From NCBI GenBank assembly GCA_950097015.1, contig CATNEN010000007.1:8805001-8869000 (forward strand): DNA of 64,000 nucleotides. The letters run 5' to 3'. Below, piece by piece: positions 62,501 through 64,000 of the stretch. Origin of the DNA: Macrostomum hystrix (taxonomy: Eukaryota > Platyhelminthes > Macrostomidae). Below the pieces are notes generated by a model. The model made no database searches. It saw nothing but the letters and a program-made list of their open reading frames with translations, and was not told the origin of the DNA. A program made the translations under genes and the position numbers. The first letter of the stretch is position 1. Each line of letters opens with the position of its first letter.

Positions 62501-64000
62501 TTCAACCCCTGACCCGCTTCAACCCCTGACCCGCCTCCGCACAGGAGCTGCGCAGCCTGAGCCGCACCAGCCACCAGAACTACAGGCCGGGCAGCAAATT
62601 CCGCGAATTCGTGCGAACCTGCATCAACCTGGACTCCGACGATCCTCCGCCGCGTTACACCTTCGAGGAGTTCGGCGGGGGCCAGTCCTCCGGCCCGCCG
62701 TCGCGCAAGGAGAGCCGCGGCTCCGGCGATCATCATCCGGGCGCTCTGTTCACCGCCGATGTCTGCGACCTCTCCGGCGCCTGCTGCGAAGACGAGATCG
62801 AAGAGGACGACGAATCCTCGGCTGGGGAGACAGTCTGTGTGGCCACCGCAACCGCCACCGCCGCCGCCTACGCTACGTCGACATCAACGGCGACAGCAAC
62901 GAGTAAGCTGGGCCTGGCCACACGGATCTGGTGCAGCACCCGCGACACCGCCAGCTCCCTGCTGCAGTTCCGCGACAAGCGCCAGACCCTGTTCAAGAAG
63001 CCGGCCAGCACAGGCCACCTGTTGGGCTCCGAGTCGCAGCACCAGCACCAGCACCAGCAGCTGTTGCAGGCCAGACAGATTGCCCGGCACGCTGCTGTGA
63101 TCAGTCGGTGCATCAGGGTCATTGAGGACACGGGTCTTGGCTCCAGCGGCGTTTATCGAGTTCAAGTGAGTTCTGCGCCCACCATCCCCAATTCTATGCT
63201 GAAACTTCAGCAGCACATCTAGTTAACAAAAGTCACGTGGCTGATGCCTTTTCCATTGTGACTCCTCAAGGCCTCAAAGCGTCGCGTCCTGGACCTGTCG
63301 GCTCAATGCGACTCGCCTGACGAGCCGGCGCCGGCTCTGCACGAAGAGTCCGTCCATACCGTCTGCGGCCTGCTCAAGCACCGCCTGCTCCAGCTGCCCG
63401 ACGCCCTGCTCACTGGCGAGCTCTACGCCGACTTTATCGAGGCCGGACGGGAGGGCGCCGATCCCGGCCGACTGGCGGCGCTTGTCGCCCGGCTGCCGCG
63501 GGCCAACCGGCAGCTGGCCGGTGCCTTATTTCACCACCTGGCTCGCGTGGCAGATCGCCAGGCCGACAATCAGATGACATCGCAGAACCTGGCGCTGGTG
63601 TTCGCGCCCACCGTCCTGCGGCCGCGCCAGGAAGCGTCCCAGGCGGCCAGCGGCACGGCCAGTCTCAGCGAGGTGCTCGACTACGGTCATCAGAAGCTGG
63701 TGGCAAAGGCGTTGATTGACAACGCCGAGCTGGTCTTTGGCCCGGCAGAGCACTTCTCCAGCGCCGAGCTGCTGCCGTCTCCGGACAGCAGAGGTGGAGG
63801 CGGCGGCGGCGAGCGCCAATTTTTGGTGACCGCCGCCCTCCACGTGAGCCTGGACAGTCGCGTGGAGACAGCGTCATCGTCGACCTCGTTTGTGATGCAT
63901 CGGCAACAACAGCAGCATCAGCAAATTCGCTGGCCTGCCAGCGCTTTCAATCCGCTGGGTGTGGATTTCGATGACATCGACGTGGACGAAGACGGTGGCG
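59520..64000 (+). CDS. F-BAR plus RhoGAP protein (GMIP/ARHGAP29/ARHGAP45 type), 3' end cut
   Basis: Exons: 59,520-59,818; 59,908-60,298; 60,817-61,203; 62,545-63,165; 63,271 onward past the window edge. Phases match at every junction. The N-terminus is an Ala-rich linker. Residues about 90-370 form an F-BAR helix bundle (RRAKQWADYVRDVANSVEKM, RVKEHEAARKRLKADW, ARREAARRAYQRC, CFIAATCGFFECYARAKESN, NYRPGSKFREFV), which senses curved membrane. A long acidic, Thr/Ala- and His/Gln-rich linker follows. The RhoGAP domain starts near residue 555 with GVYRVQ, whose Arg is the catalytic finger. It continues through VHTVCGLLKHRLLQLP and SQNLALVFAPTVLRP to EVLDYGHQKLV. The family turns off Rho-type GTPases. 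The C1 zinc finger normally before RhoGAP was not found in these exons. Confidence 0.92.
61225..61500 (+). repeat. 21- and 33-bp tandem repeats in RhoGAP intron 3
   Basis: First about five longer units (GTTGCTCTTGTCAGCTGCTG plus TCTCAAA), then about six shorter units (CTTGTCAGCTTCTGTCTCAAC). The second type looks like a deletion derivative of the first that then amplified. Confidence 0.95.
62393..62535 (+). repeat. 17-bp tandem repeat next to RhoGAP exon 4
   Basis: About eight copies of CCCGCTTCAACCCCTGA, ending 10 bp before the CACAG acceptor at 62,544. The array forms the pyrimidine-rich tract of that splice site. Confidence 0.95.

Overview
This window is from an animal nuclear genome. Genes have spliced exons with GT-AG introns and match conserved metazoan families (CHMP5, PHF12, sphingosine kinase, SGTA, an F-BAR RhoGAP). 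The rest is filled with SINEs, LINEs, LTR elements, a Polinton, a mariner, a Penelope fragment and many minisatellites. GC-rich, alanine-rich coding exons, short introns and pervasive short tandem repeats would fit a free-living flatworm such as Macrostomum. That assignment is inference only, because no lineage-diagnostic gene is present.

Layout. 1-4.2 kb: a CHMP5 homologue (ESCRT-III), lacking its first exon, then the last exon of a PHF12-like PHD/FHA chromatin protein on the same strand. 4.8-16.9 kb: three intronless secreted PAN plus C-type-lectin genes in a near-identical tandem array, with dead lectin fragments and tRNA-derived SINEs in the spacers. 16.9-43.8 kb: a sphingosine kinase gene on the minus strand. 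Its two 3' exons lie at 16.9-18.3 kb and an upstream exon at 43.2-43.8 kb. The 24.9 kb intron between them is almost wholly one inserted Polinton (Maverick)-type element, 18,685-43,072, bounded by a perfect 6-bp target duplication (CGAGTA).

The Polinton is a nest of insertions. A full-length RTE-like LINE sits in its integrase gene (TSD GATCTATCTTT). An intact Gypsy element with identical LTRs sits in a capsid-like gene (TSD GATAC). A second copy of its own right end, an RTE-type LINE tail, a decayed mariner, a SINE, a two-exon secreted fucolectin-like gene and a second Gypsy follow. That second Gypsy is internally deleted and itself split by a 5'-truncated LINE (TSD GCAGCCTC).

44-59 kb: a possible hAT-like scrap, a 1.1 kb minisatellite, an SGTA (TPR co-chaperone) gene on the minus strand, a 3 kb AT-rich stretch, a Penelope-like GIY-YIG fragment lying between two blocks of one minisatellite, and another minisatellite. 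59.5 kb to the end: an F-BAR plus RhoGAP gene of the GMIP/ARHGAP29/ARHGAP45 type, open at the window edge.

The host genes are unrelated housekeeping or signalling genes plus a small lectin family. No operon-like functional unit is evident, apart from a possible CHMP5-PHF12 trans-splicing pair.
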